Assembly (NCBI RefSeq): GCF_017908035.1
Contig: NZ_JAEQMU010000006.1
Span: forward strand, 1 to 64,000
Direction of reading: 5' to 3'
DNA from: Sphingobacterium tabacisoli
Lineage (GTDB): Bacteria > Bacteroidota > Bacteroidia > Sphingobacteriales > Sphingobacteriaceae
DNA length: 64,000 bases
Shown here: in pieces, positions 1-8,599 of the stretch
How the letters are laid out: every line of letters begins with the position of its first letter
Numbering within the stretch: the first letter of the stretch is position 1
Program-made: the position numbers and the translations under genes
Notes under the pieces: generated by a model
Told to the model about the DNA's origin: nothing
Seen by the model: only the letters and a program-made list of their open reading frames with translations
The model's database searches: none

Positions 1-81
1 AAAAATCAGTATGCCTACGAAAGCTACTAAGACAACCCTTGGCTCTTCCTCTTCTCACTATATAAAGCAAATCTATAAAAC

Positions 82-124
82 AAAAAATGTCTCCTATATT
101 TGCTTACAACAAACATAGGAGACA
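82..124 (-). terminator. Rho-independent terminator of the first SusC/SusD operon
   Basis: The 10-base arms TGTCTCCTAT (89-98) and ATAGGAGACA (115-124) are perfectly complementary. On the minus strand the stem is followed at once by a run of T (82-88). It lies 25 bp beyond the SusD stop codon, where the leftward operon should end. Confidence 0.8.
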
Positions 125-148
125 GTCTCTTAGTAATTTAGCACCTGC

Positions 149-1528
149 CTATCTTGGATTTTGTTTAACCCTACTTATATCTACAATATCCTCAGGAATA
201 GCGATTGCATATCGTTTATCATTAGGCTGTAATGTATATGTGTCACCGATTATCCGTGTCAACGTTATTTCAGCACCATCTCTATTAAATCTTTTAAGAT
301 CCCCCCAACGTAGCCCTCTAAATAGCAGTTCTTTCCTTCTCTCTTCTAGCACGATAGTCAGCGCATCTTTAGTATTTTCAAATGTATATGGTACAAAATG
401 GCCATTATCCCATCTCTTAACCAACAGCTTATTCAAAACGAATGCACCATCAGAGAGCTTCTTCAAACGCACATTGCACTCCGCTATAATCAACATCAAT
501 TCACTTGTAGTAATTCCAGTTATCAATCCGCGATGCCCCATATGAGTTCCCTTAAAATAAAAGTTACCAGCGTTATCCTTCCTAAAATAGATATCCCGTC
601 TCAGATCACCTTGCTTATACAATTCATAAAGCGAACTTGATACCCTCGCTATATTCAAGTTATTGACAATCTCGGAAGAATACATTCTTGTAAAAAAAAT
701 AATTTCTTTGCTCATTTGATTAACGACTGGAATCGGGAAACTCGCTTCCACACTCAAACCATTAAAATCAATCAATTCTTCATTATACTTCAGTGATTCT
801 TCAGCGTGTCTCAACGATTCAGCATAATCACCAATTACCAGATAAACCCGCGCTAATAAACCGTGAGCAGCAGCTTTCGTTGGCAAAGCAGGTGACACTG
901 ATGTCAGAGGCAATAAAGGAAGTGCTTCCTCTAGGTCCTTAATAATCTGACTATAGGTCTCTCCCACAGTAGCTCTTGCTGAAATAATATTCACATCAGG
1001 ATCTAGACGGATCACCATCCCTAGCTCCACATCAGCAGTCTCTTGTCGATATACAGGCGACCATATCTGTACACCGTCTAGATATCGAGCGGCTCTAAAG
1101 GTCAGTGCCTGCCCTTTCAATTTATCCGTTTCATAACCTTTCAGACCATTCTTCTCTAGACCGTCCAACACAGCATTACACACATATATCGCATTATAAC
1201 AATGAGCCCACTCATTCCCTGCCGAAGCGACACTTCTCGACACATAATCAGGTTGCCATGTGTAGAGCCGTTTATCGCTCTCATAATGTAGCCCGTTATA
1301 ATCCTCTGTTGTCAAATAAAGATCATCACTACTAGCATCACCTAGAGAAGAAAAAGTAGAATTCAAAACTCCCCAATCATTCAAAAGTGCTTCAAAATCC
1401 TCTATCGTAGAGGGAGTACCCAAGCTTTTATCAGATTTTTCCGACAAGAAACTTTCACAACCTGACAATACCATAGTCAACACTATAGTTAGCACAAGCT
1501 GAAAATCAATATTTTTCTTTTTTTGCAT
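149..1528 (-). CDS. SusD/RagB-family outer-membrane nutrient-binding lipoprotein
   Basis: The 459-residue product is a surface lipoprotein that would cap the neighbouring SusC barrel and bind its substrate. It has a charged N-terminus (MQKKK), a hydrophobic segment and the lipobox LSGC (Cys24). The SusD signature follows: a TPR-like helical region with 'RAARYLDGVQIW' and 'HGLLARVYLVIGDYAESLRHAEESL', and near the end 'LEERRKELLFRGLRWGDLKRF', the conserved RagB/SusD C-terminal block. It begins 12 bp after the SusC stop on the same strand, so the two are co-transcribed. The length is at the short end for the family. The substrate cannot be read from the sequence. Confidence 0.93.
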   Translation of the reverse strand: MQKKKNIDFQLVLTIVLTMVLSGCESFLSEKSDKSLGTPSTIEDFEALLNDWGVLNSTFSSLGDASSDDLYLTTEDYNGLHYESDKRLYTWQPDYVSRSVASAGNEWAHCYNAIYVCNAVLDGLEKNGLKGYETDKLKGQALTFRAARYLDGVQIWSPVYRQETADVELGMVIRLDPDVNIISARATVGETYSQIIKDLEEALPLLPLTSVSPALPTKAAAHGLLARVYLVIGDYAESLRHAEESLKYNEELIDFNGLSVEASFPIPVVNQMSKEIIFFTRMYSSEIVNNLNIARVSSSLYELYKQGDLRRDIYFRKDNAGNFYFKGTHMGHRGLITGITTSELMLIIAECNVRLKKLSDGAFVLNKLLVKRWDNGHFVPYTFENTKDALTIVLEERRKELLFRGLRWGDLKRFNRDGAEITLTRIIGDTYTLQPNDKRYAIAIPEDIVDISRVKQNPR

Positions 1529-1540
1529 AGTTGTTTATTT

Positions 1541-4500
1541 TTAAAAACTGGCCCTAACTCCAATTGTATAATTTGTAGGCTTTTTAACCCGTCCTACCCC
1601 TATGTTAAAATCCGGATCAATACCTGCCTTATTTGCTTTCCATAAGATGCCCACATTATCGATATTGAGGTTTAGCCTAAGTTGATGAAACCCTTTTCCC
1701 ACATTAAGATCATAACCTAGATTAATGTATTGCAGACGAACATGATCTCCTTTCTCCACTAGTACACTTGAGCCTGAATAAAATCGATCTCTATTATTAT
1801 TTGTCGTAAATAGATTAACGGGAACATCGGTCATCTTTTCATCACCAGGGTTTTGCCATCGCTTAGCGTAATCAACATGCCCAGACCTACTATTGAACAA
1901 ATCTGTATAGTTGATAGATGGGCGTCTAAACCAATACCCAAGCTTATAAGCAAGTCCAAATTGCAATTGGAATCTTTTATAAGAAAATGTATTCACCATA
2001 TTACCGTAGTGAGTGGGAACTGCAGATCCAAAATACACTAAGTCTTCTACCTTCGTACCTGTTCCAGTTATACTACTATAGTTCTTACTGATTTCACCAT
2101 TTAAATATCCCTGTGCTTCGCCAGTATTCGGATCCAACCCTGCCCACCGATAAGCATATATTGTATATACAGGGTGGCCGGCTATCCCTGAAATGGGCGG
2201 TATCGCTGTATTAACATATTCTCGAGCCACAGTACGCTCGATATTATACTCTTCAATCTTATCCCTATACAAGCTAAAATTCAAAAGTGTATTCCATCGG
2301 AGCATCCCTTCAAGATTCACACTCTTTAACTCAATATCCAATCCCCTTCCAGACATATCGGCAACATTTCTTAAAAAATAAGGAGGCACTCCTGTGGTAT
2401 AATCAATTGGTGCTACTCCAAATAAGTTTTCACCCTTTTTATGAAAGTATTCGACACTACCTGACAAGCGATTTTTCTGTAGACGGAAATCAATTGCGAT
2501 ATTAAACATTCTTGTTGTCTCCCATTTCAAATTTGGGTTGTACCAATTATCGAATACAGCAATCGGATCGCCCGTAAATACAGAAGGATCTACAAACCTT
2601 ATCGTATTGACAGCCACCATCGCAGGATCCACATTACCACTAAACCCATAGGTAGACCTGATACTTACATAAGGAACAGCTTCCCATTGATAGAACCTTT
2701 CGCTAGACAATTTCCAAGAGGCACCTGTCGACCAGAAAGGATTCCATTGATCATTTGTTTTTAGCCCAAACAAATTACTGGCATCCCTTCGTGCGCTCCC
2801 CGATACAGTATAACGATCCCCATATGTATATGCTGCATTCACAAACTGAGAGACAAATCTTGTATCTATATCCGATAGAGATTGATTACTCGGTATATAT
2901 GCACCTCCTCCAGTGATAAAATTCGGATAAGGCCGAGTATAATCAATATTAGCCACCGTTAAATTATGGGTATTGTATCCATAAAATCTATTTCCCTGCC
3001 CCTGCGAATGCGCCAATCTACCCTCAACACCCGCTAATGCATTCATGTAATGATCTCCAAACTTATTGTCAAAGCTCAACTTACCTCGGATATTATGGGC
3101 ATCCATCCAGCCACTAGATTTATCTAGAATACTTCCTTTAGGGATTATAAACTTAATTTCATCCCCTACCGTTTGAGCAAAACGATTTATGTAATCTCTA
3201 GCTACATAGCCTTTCTCATCAGACAAACTCGTCACTAAAGTCTGCTGTCTTTCATACTGATAATTTACAGCAGCATTGAAACCTTTTAAAAGTCCGTACT
3301 GTATTTCAGTGTTAACCAAGACATCTGACAGCTTATTGTTTCGCACCTGATACTTCCAGTCTGTTAATGGATAATAACTCCAATCCAACAATTTTCCTTC
3401 TTCCAATTTTTCCACGAAACTCTGCCGATAGTTTCTAGGTACCGCAAGAGGATCCCCATCTACGTCCGCCAAATGCATATAAGGCAGAAGATTAGGCACG
3501 TCATTATACCCCAGCCTACCAGAGGCACTTATCGATTGCGTATAATACAAATTTGCGGCTAAGGACAATCGTTCAGAAAAACGATATATGTTTTGCAATC
3601 GCAGATTTAGCCGCTGATAAGTCTCCCCTAAGCTTTCTTTATTATGATCATACCCCATAAAAGATAACCAAGAGAATTTCGCTGTACCCCCCGATGCGTC
3701 CAGAAAATACTGTTGCCTTACTGCTGGTTTATACATAAATCGGCTAAAATCATCTCTAGAATCGACCTCCCTCCAGCTATCGATGATATTTACAACATCC
3801 TCCTCAGACATCTTTCCCTTATCAGAAAGATCCAACAAATCAACAACAGGGCTAAGCCAAGGCTTACCGTTCGAATTAATACTACTCTTATAAAAACCAC
3901 GGGAATACAACTCTTTTTCTACATCTATAAAATCAGAAGAAGACATCTGAGGAATATAGGACAGATCTGGCTTCTTTCCGATAGTGACGTTGGATCTAAC
4001 CCCAACAGATACCGGCGTGTTAAACTTTCCATTTTTTGTTGTAATCACAATAACTCCATTAGCAGCCCGAGCTCCCCAAATACTAGCCGCTGCTGCATCC
4101 TTCAGAATAGTGATGCTCTCCACCAGATTAGGATTGAGATTGATCAAATCACCATCATAAGGGAAATTATCAACCACTATGAGTGGATCCTTAGGCCCCT
4201 TGATTGTACTCAACCCTCTTATCATCATCTGTGGGCTATATTGACTTCTTCCCGCATCCATTACCACACTATTAGCAATAGCAGGCAATCTTGATAAAAT
4301 ATCTGTCCCCTCTTGTTGATTGAAAAGATCGCCAGTCACCAGGGAAAAAGAGCCTGTAGCACGCTCGCGAGGAATATTCTGATACCCCGTAGAAACAATA
4401 ACTTCCTCAATATCTACAGAACTAGCTTTAAGTACAATAGAAAATTCTCGAACATTAGAATCAAACACTTTCGATACCTGCGTATACCCCACATGCTGAA

Positions 4501-4708
4501 TCAACAATTGCCCTTGGTTATGTATGGTTTGAACTTGAAATCTACCTCTCGCATCCGTTTTTACACTTCTACCTCCTAGTTTCTCCGTTACAGTAGCCTT
4601 TTCCATAGGATTACCCAAACTATCTTTCACCACTCCAACCAACAAAACCTGAGCTTGTACAACAGTCCCTAGAACCAGTACCCCCAATAACAAGCTTATT
4701 CCCTTCAT
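1541..4708 (-). CDS. SusC/RagA-family TonB-dependent receptor (no STN domain)
   Basis: The 1055-residue outer-membrane barrel imports ligand with energy from TonB. A signal peptide (about 1-20, ending VQAQ) leads into a carboxypeptidase-regulatory-like beta domain (about 22-95). The plug follows, with 'MMIRGLSTIKGPKDPLIVVD' and the SusC hallmark 'ILKDAAAASIWGARAANG', then a barrel ending in a C-terminal aromatic (VRASF). No secretin/TonB short N-terminal domain precedes the CTD and no sigma/FecR pair lies upstream, so it is probably not a transducer, unlike three of the other SusC proteins here. The start codon overlaps the stop of the thioredoxin-like gene by 4 nt (ATGA), which suggests translational coupling. 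Confidence 0.95.
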   Translation of the reverse strand: MKGISLLLGVLVLGTVVQAQVLLVGVVKDSLGNPMEKATVTEKLGGRSVKTDARGRFQVQTIHNQGQLLIQHVGYTQVSKVFDSNVREFSIVLKASSVDIEEVIVSTGYQNIPRERATGSFSLVTGDLFNQQEGTDILSRLPAIANSVVMDAGRSQYSPQMMIRGLSTIKGPKDPLIVVDNFPYDGDLINLNPNLVESITILKDAAAASIWGARAANGVIVITTKNGKFNTPVSVGVRSNVTIGKKPDLSYIPQMSSSDFIDVEKELYSRGFYKSSINSNGKPWLSPVVDLLDLSDKGKMSEEDVVNIIDSWREVDSRDDFSRFMYKPAVRQQYFLDASGGTAKFSWLSFMGYDHNKESLGETYQRLNLRLQNIYRFSERLSLAANLYYTQSISASGRLGYNDVPNLLPYMHLADVDGDPLAVPRNYRQSFVEKLEEGKLLDWSYYPLTDWKYQVRNNKLSDVLVNTEIQYGLLKGFNAAVNYQYERQQTLVTSLSDEKGYVARDYINRFAQTVGDEIKFIIPKGSILDKSSGWMDAHNIRGKLSFDNKFGDHYMNALAGVEGRLAHSQGQGNRFYGYNTHNLTVANIDYTRPYPNFITGGGAYIPSNQSLSDIDTRFVSQFVNAAYTYGDRYTVSGSARRDASNLFGLKTNDQWNPFWSTGASWKLSSERFYQWEAVPYVSIRSTYGFSGNVDPAMVAVNTIRFVDPSVFTGDPIAVFDNWYNPNLKWETTRMFNIAIDFRLQKNRLSGSVEYFHKKGENLFGVAPIDYTTGVPPYFLRNVADMSGRGLDIELKSVNLEGMLRWNTLLNFSLYRDKIEEYNIERTVAREYVNTAIPPISGIAGHPVYTIYAYRWAGLDPNTGEAQGYLNGEISKNYSSITGTGTKVEDLVYFGSAVPTHYGNMVNTFSYKRFQLQFGLAYKLGYWFRRPSINYTDLFNSRSGHVDYAKRWQNPGDEKMTDVPVNLFTTNNNRDRFYSGSSVLVEKGDHVRLQYINLGYDLNVGKGFHQLRLNLNIDNVGILWKANKAGIDPDFNIGVGRVKKPTNYTIGVRASF

Positions 4709-5343
4709 GATTTCTTATCAATAAATGGAGCAATATATTGTCGATCAAGTAAATTTCGGAATGTCTTTAACTGATACAAACCAATATCGTTTATCCAACA
4801 ATAACTAGGATATGCGGAAGGCGCAAAAAGCCTCTCAAGATAATCGTCCTCAATAACCGAGATTAGGTTGGATAATTTGAGATTTAGAAAAGCTTCGCTT
4901 TTAGTAAAGCGATTAAGCTTTTCCTGATCCTCCTTCGTTCGTTTTGTATTAACCATAACCACGACCAATTCATCTGCATACTTCTCCTTAAAAAAGTCTA
5001 TCTCGTTTTGGTGCAACAGACAATTGAAACAACCAGAAAACCAAAAATCAAGAACAACCATTTTCCCTCTGTGTTCTTCAAATGTCTTTCTTACTGTATC
5101 ACCATTGATGTAAAAAAGATGTTCCTTCGTCCAAAAATCATCTGGCACTTTCTGCCCTACACTTAGAGGTTTAATCCGTAAAAGGCCAGTAGCCTCCTGC
5201 CCTTGAGCAGGAGTAACCAAGGCCATACTAAACAACACACAGTATATTATAGTTAGTGATAATGTCTTAATTGTTGTTGGGATGAATGAGACATCGTCTT
5301 CTAAAAAGAGCAGACCTCTCCCACCCTTATTAAAATTCATCAT
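4705..5343 (-). CDS. Short TlpA/AhpC-type thioredoxin-fold protein
   Basis: The 212-residue protein has an N-terminal hydrophobic segment (about 28-48, ending 'PAQGQ'), so it is probably exported or membrane anchored. It carries a thioredoxin-like core with 'VLDFWFSGCFNCLLHQNE' (Cys105 and Cys108, CFNC rather than the usual CGPC) and a cis-Pro region 'APSAYPSYCWI'. It is the first gene of a three-gene operon with SusC and SusD and overlaps SusC by 4 nt. Bacteroidetes TlpA proteins linked to SusCD usually run to 350-450 residues. This one stops soon after the thioredoxin fold, so it is either a compact member or a C-terminally shortened one. A role in disulfide handling for the SusC/D pair is inference. 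Confidence 0.75.
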   Translation of the reverse strand: MMNFNKGGRGLLFLEDDVSFIPTTIKTLSLTIIYCVLFSMALVTPAQGQEATGLLRIKPLSVGQKVPDDFWTKEHLFYINGDTVRKTFEEHRGKMVVLDFWFSGCFNCLLHQNEIDFFKEKYADELVVVMVNTKRTKEDQEKLNRFTKSEAFLNLKLSNLISVIEDDYLERLFAPSAYPSYCWINDIGLYQLKTFRNLLDRQYIAPFIDKKS

Positions 5344-5358
5344 TTTAGGGTTCTTTAG

Positions 5359-5434
5359 GTGTGACCTAATAAGGGCGGGTCAGAGCGTTACTTCCATCAA
5401 TAACCAACCGTACCTAATCTTGATCAGGTCACAC
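5359..5434 (-). promoter_or_regulatory. Leader inverted repeat ahead of the TlpA/SusC/SusD operon
   Basis: Perfect complementary 9-mers GTGTGACCT (5359-5367) and AGGTCACAC (5426-5434) enclose 58 nt, 16 bp upstream of the first codon of the operon. A closing stem of this kind is typical of a structured 5' leader (attenuator or riboswitch-like). I do not recognise a known class. Confidence 0.4.
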
Positions 5435-5703
5435 GGTTTAATAAATAAAATTGATTCTTAAAATTCGGCAGTCTTCTCTTTGTGGTGTATATCAGGGATT
5501 TCATAATGTTTATAATTGGAAGCTGCACCGAAAAGAATGGTCATCTAGACCACATCCGCCGACCGAACTATTCGGGGGCACAAATTAGATTTTTTTGAAA
5601 TTGCTTTTTTAAATTCATACTCGTTATCTGCTAAACGAGCCTTGCTTTTGGGAAAGACTAAAGCAATAAGCATGGAGCCTGCATCCCGTGTCCCACATAA
5701 ATT
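5435..5703. other. Intergenic stretch with small hairpins, no gene seen
   Basis: No credible reading frame is present. Two short perfect hairpins occur: TGGTC-atcta-GACCA (5538-5552) and CCGAA-cta-TTCGG (5563-5575). They lie between the leader repeat and the structured RNA candidate and may belong to one longer non-coding transcript. I could not match this to tmRNA, RNase P RNA or another family. Confidence 0.35.
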
Positions 5704-5830
5704 TTCTGACGACTTACGGCTTCACAGGTAAACAGCAGACCCCACACTTATCTTATTATTGATGCCAAATATAGCACTTTATAAGATAGTGTTAGGGCAT
5801 ATCCTGCTGCCTTGCTAGCCGTCGTCAGAA
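5704..5830. ncRNA. Candidate structured non-coding RNA with pseudoknot potential
   Basis: A perfect 10-bp outer stem (TTCTGACGAC 5704-5713 with GTCGTCAGAA 5821-5830) is continued by GGCT/AGCC. Inside lies CAGCAG (5733-5738) with CTGCTG (5804-5809). Within these, ACACTTATCTTA (5744-5755) pairs with TAAGATAGTGT (5782-5792), and ATGCC (5762-5766) with GGCAT (5796-5800). The last two pairings interleave, so together they form an H-type pseudoknot, or else two alternative folds. Strand is uncertain. A 6S-like long hairpin is one possibility, but I do not recognise its conserved bases. Confidence 0.4.
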
Positions 5831-5866
5831 TGTGAGAGCAAGACTTTAATAAATATGCCTTTTATT

Positions 5867-5973
5867 CTGTAGTAACACACTACAGAGTTTTAACTATACA
5901 AATATAGTTAAAAACTTACATATATGTAAGTTTTTACAAACATATAAGTAATTATAAATTTACTTATATGTTT
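5867..5973 (+). promoter_or_regulatory. Cluster of four palindromes, probable operator array
   Basis: Four inverted repeats lie back to back: CTGTAGT-aacac-ACTACAG (5867-5885); 11-bp arms TTTTAACTATA with a 4-nt loop (5888-5913); a perfect 28-bp palindrome with no spacer centred on 5922/5923 (5909-5936); and 14-bp arms AAACATATAAGTAA with an 8-nt spacer (5938-5951 and 5960-5973). The half-sites of the third and fourth resemble each other (ACTTACATAT and ACTTATATGT). The cluster ends 46 bp before the ATG of an HTH protein, which suggests autoregulatory binding sites. Confidence 0.55.
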
Positions 5974-6019
5974 AGGATGTGCAAATTGGAATTTCATAGT
6001 GTTACAAATAATCGATATT

Positions 6020-6355
6020 ATGGCAATACCAGATAGAATTCATCAAGAGTTTTTGATGATTAAAGCCGCATTCGAAAGTGGTTCAGTTACAAAAATGAGT
6101 CAATTAGATAAACAAAAATCCACGAGAATAGCGGCATTAATCGGAATGAATCAAGGACGCTACGGAGCAAAACTATTAAACCCAGAAGATTTTTCACCAT
6201 CGGAGATAACCCGAATGTCTTTGATTATTAATATTGACCCTGGGTTAATCATGAATGTCATCAAAAATCAATTGCTAAAAACCGAAATGGAAAGAGTATT
6301 AAAAAACATCAAAAAAGAAGAAGAGAAAAAGCTAGCAAAAACTAAAAAAGACTAA
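6020..6355 (+). CDS. Small HTH (Cro/CI-like) DNA-binding protein
   Basis: I chose the ATG at 6020 (111 codons), because the reading frame upstream of it opens only with a GTG at 5999. The first half contains a helix-turn-helix-like segment, 'STRIAALIGMNQGRYGAKLLNPEDFSPSEITRM', followed by 'INIDPGLIMNVI'. This is the arrangement seen in small Bacteroidetes XRE-type regulators. The tail is very lysine-rich (ending KKEEEKKLAKTKKD) and probably forms a charged helix. No signal peptide is present, so it should be cytoplasmic. The gene stands alone in a gene-poor region, directly after four palindromes that are plausible binding sites for it. Targets other than its own promoter are unknown. It could be a remnant of a mobile element, but no other such gene is nearby. 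Confidence 0.65.
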   Translation: MAIPDRIHQEFLMIKAAFESGSVTKMSQLDKQKSTRIAALIGMNQGRYGAKLLNPEDFSPSEITRMSLIINIDPGLIMNVIKNQLLKTEMERVLKNIKKEEEKKLAKTKKD

Positions 6356-6802
6356 TTAGAAAAGCGAGTAATTCGATAGCATTATAATAGATCTTGTAGC
6401 TACAAGTCGAGCCATCAAAGCTAAGTTTCAAATAAATGACTTACATTTCATTAAGTACGATGGGAATCATTGATCAGAAACTGGTGTGCAAAGAGAGTAT
6501 CTTTCTTTATCCTCAATGTAATCGCAACTACACTCCCTATCTTCAACCATAATCTACAACTAACACATTCTAGATTCTTACTCAAAGTACCTTGGATCCG
6601 TGTTGAGTGCGAGTCTACCTTAGACACAGGGTAGTAGCACCTAAGGCTCAGTTCGCACACAGTTGCCTTCTTAATAGGTTCTTAATACGATCTATAGTAT
6701 TAGCAGACTAAATAACCGTCCTCTAAACCATATACATCCATCGCTGAACCATATAACTACACTATAGGGAGTATCTCGCACTCCAATATAGGTATACTAT
6801 AC
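6356..6802. other. Intergenic stretch, no gene seen
   Basis: No convincing coding sequence on either strand; the 69-codon minus-strand frame at 6451-6660 has no family resemblance. A 14-bp palindrome CTTGTAGCTACAAG lies near 6395. From about 6740 on, degenerate fragments of the 84-bp repeat appear. Confidence 0.5.
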
Positions 6803-7365
6803 TTCCATATAGGTACGCCGCAAAACATTATACCCAAATAGCAAACCCGTATGGTTCCGGAGTGAAACATTTTAGCTATGTGGCAGTTCCATATAGGTGC
6901 GCCACAAAACCTTATGCACAAATAGCGAAACCATATCGTGCCAGAGAGTAACACTTTAGGTATGTGGCAGTTCCATATAGGTACACCACAAAACCTTAGG
7001 CATAAATAGCGAACCCATATCGTGACAGACTGAAACATTTTAGGTATGAGGCAGTCCCATATAGGTATGCCACAAAACCTTAGGCATAAATAGCGAACCC
7101 ATATCGCACCAGAGAGAAACACTTTAGGTATGTGGCAGTTCCATATAGGTACACCACAAAACCTTAGGCATAAATAGCGAACCCATATCGTGCCAGAGAG
7201 AAACACTTTAGGTATGTGGCAGTTCCATATAGGTACACCACGAAACCTTAGGCATAAATAGCGAACCCATATCGTGACAGAGAGAAACACTTTAGGTATG
7301 TGGCAGTTCCATATAGGTACACCACGAAACCTTAGGCATAAATAGCGAACCCATATCGTGCCAGA
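6803..7365. repeat. Tandem 84-bp minisatellite, about 6.7 copies
   Basis: The marker TTCCATATAGG or a near copy recurs at 6803, 6887, 6971, 7055, 7139, 7223 and 7307, exactly 84 bp apart. The left-most copy is the most diverged and the right-hand copies are nearly identical, so the array seems to have been homogenised from the right. Because 84 is a multiple of 3, a 204-codon minus-strand frame stays open across it (28-residue unit rich in Trp, Cys and Arg). Differences between copies often change the residue, no signal or family features appear, and I treat the array as non-coding. Confidence 0.85.
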
Positions 7366-7663
7366 TGCCAAGTAAAAACATCAAAATAACCATCCTCTTT
7401 TGGAAAATAAGTGACACCTTTTTCAGAAAAAGGTGTCACTTATTGCGAACTTGTAGTCACTTATCTGTAAAAAGGGACTCCTTTTTACTAAAATGGAACA
7501 TCTATTTTTAAACGACAGTCCCCTTTTCTCTACAAAGAGATCGGTTGTTCTAAACAAGGAACTATTATTTTATTTTGCCCTTTGTAGAAAGCAAAATTGT
7601 TTTCACAAGCCATAGTTAATCCTGGAGAACCATTCCTTTTAACCCTAATTCGGCAAGAAAGCT
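7366..7663. other. Intergenic stretch with long hairpins
   Basis: A nearly perfect palindrome (19-bp arms around one central A) spans 7406-7444, with core AAGTGACACC. A second hairpin, GTAAAAAGG-gact-CCTTTTTAC, spans 7467-7488. A further short stem, ATTTTGC/GCAAAAT, lies near 7570-7597 downstream of the neighbouring minus-strand gene. These may terminate transcription from both sides. No gene is seen. Confidence 0.55.
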
Positions 7664-8599
7664 TTACTGCACCTCTTTGGCGAGCATCACCTTTTCATCA
7701 AATATATTCTGTTTAAACTCCAACATATTGATCTTCCGGCGCGCTACAGGTTTATATTCTCTCGATAAAGGATCCTTAAAATAGAAATCGTACGAGCCCC
7801 CTACAATACCTTTGCCCGGAACATACACAAACCGATCTATGCCACGCTCCCACTCATGATCATCCATGACACGCCCCCAAGGGACAAAAGTCCAAAACTG
7901 ATACCCTACCTCGCCATTTTGCAAAGCTGGCTTTGAAGATAGGTAAAAACGTTCCAGACTATAGTTGTCATATTTCCGAGCATATACACCCGGGACGATA
8001 GGAAACTCGCCTCCCTTGAATTCGTTTTCATAAATACCCTTCATCTGCTTGATGGTAAGCAAGGGTTGATTGATATCGATGACATGACGCGGGATGGTAA
8101 ATACATCAGGATAATCCTGTACATAAAACACCTGCAAGAAAGAAGCCCTGGACCTATAATATTTATTACCTTTTTTAAACAGAATACCATACTGTGCAGG
8201 CACATCCACATAGGGAAGATCGTGAAGAGTTTTTCTCCCTAATGTCTGCAACCGTTCAAAGCTCAAGTAATCTATATCGTCTGGCTTCTGGTCATATTCG
8301 ATCCACTTGGATTTCCCATCAAACACCGGTAGCACAGAAAAAGTAAAAAGGTAACGGGTAGGCGCCATCAAATACTCGCTATCAAATCTTGGGTTTTCCT
8401 TCAGTATAGGCAAGACATTAAACACATCGATATCGAGATCAATCCCATAGAGTTCCTGTGTCGAAAGAGTAAAATGAGTGATTTTGTAATCTGCAGACAC
8501 AGAATCCATATCTACTATAAAACACCTCTGTTGCCCCGCTGCCACAAATGGCATACAGATCAATATAAATCCTCTTAATAAAACTACTGCCTTTTTCAT
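7664..8599 (-). CDS. Secreted protein of unknown function
   Basis: The 311-residue protein has a clear Sec signal peptide (MKKAVVLL..., ending near 'VAAGQQ', cleavage about 22-23). The mature part is rich in aromatic residues and prolines ('YLFTFSVLPVFDGKSKWIEY', 'GYQFWTFVPWGRVMDDHEWERG'), as in secreted beta-sheet proteins. I recognise no domain, catalytic motif or lipobox. It is isolated: repeats lie downstream, and more than 1 kb without genes lies upstream. The start is the only Met before the signal peptide. Function is not assigned. Confidence 0.7.
   Translation of the reverse strand: MKKAVVLLRGFILICMPFVAAGQQRCFIVDMDSVSADYKITHFTLSTQELYGIDLDIDVFNVLPILKENPRFDSEYLMAPTRYLFTFSVLPVFDGKSKWIEYDQKPDDIDYLSFERLQTLGRKTLHDLPYVDVPAQYGILFKKGNKYYRSRASFLQVFYVQDYPDVFTIPRHVIDINQPLLTIKQMKGIYENEFKGGEFPIVPGVYARKYDNYSLERFYLSSKPALQNGEVGYQFWTFVPWGRVMDDHEWERGIDRFVYVPGKGIVGGSYDFYFKDPLSREYKPVARRKINMLEFKQNIFDEKVMLAKEVQ

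Noticed and set aside
5435..5703. Possible tmRNA or RNase P RNA
   Set aside because: Neither the tag-coding or CCA end of tmRNA nor the conserved blocks of RNase P RNA could be found.
6451..6660. 69-codon minus-strand frame
   Set aside because: No family resemblance, no neighbour support and unremarkable composition; likely chance.
6757..7371. 204-codon minus-strand frame across the 84-bp repeat
   Set aside because: It stays open because 84 is a multiple of three. Unit differences often change the residue, the composition is odd (Trp/Cys/Arg-rich) and there is no signal or family feature.
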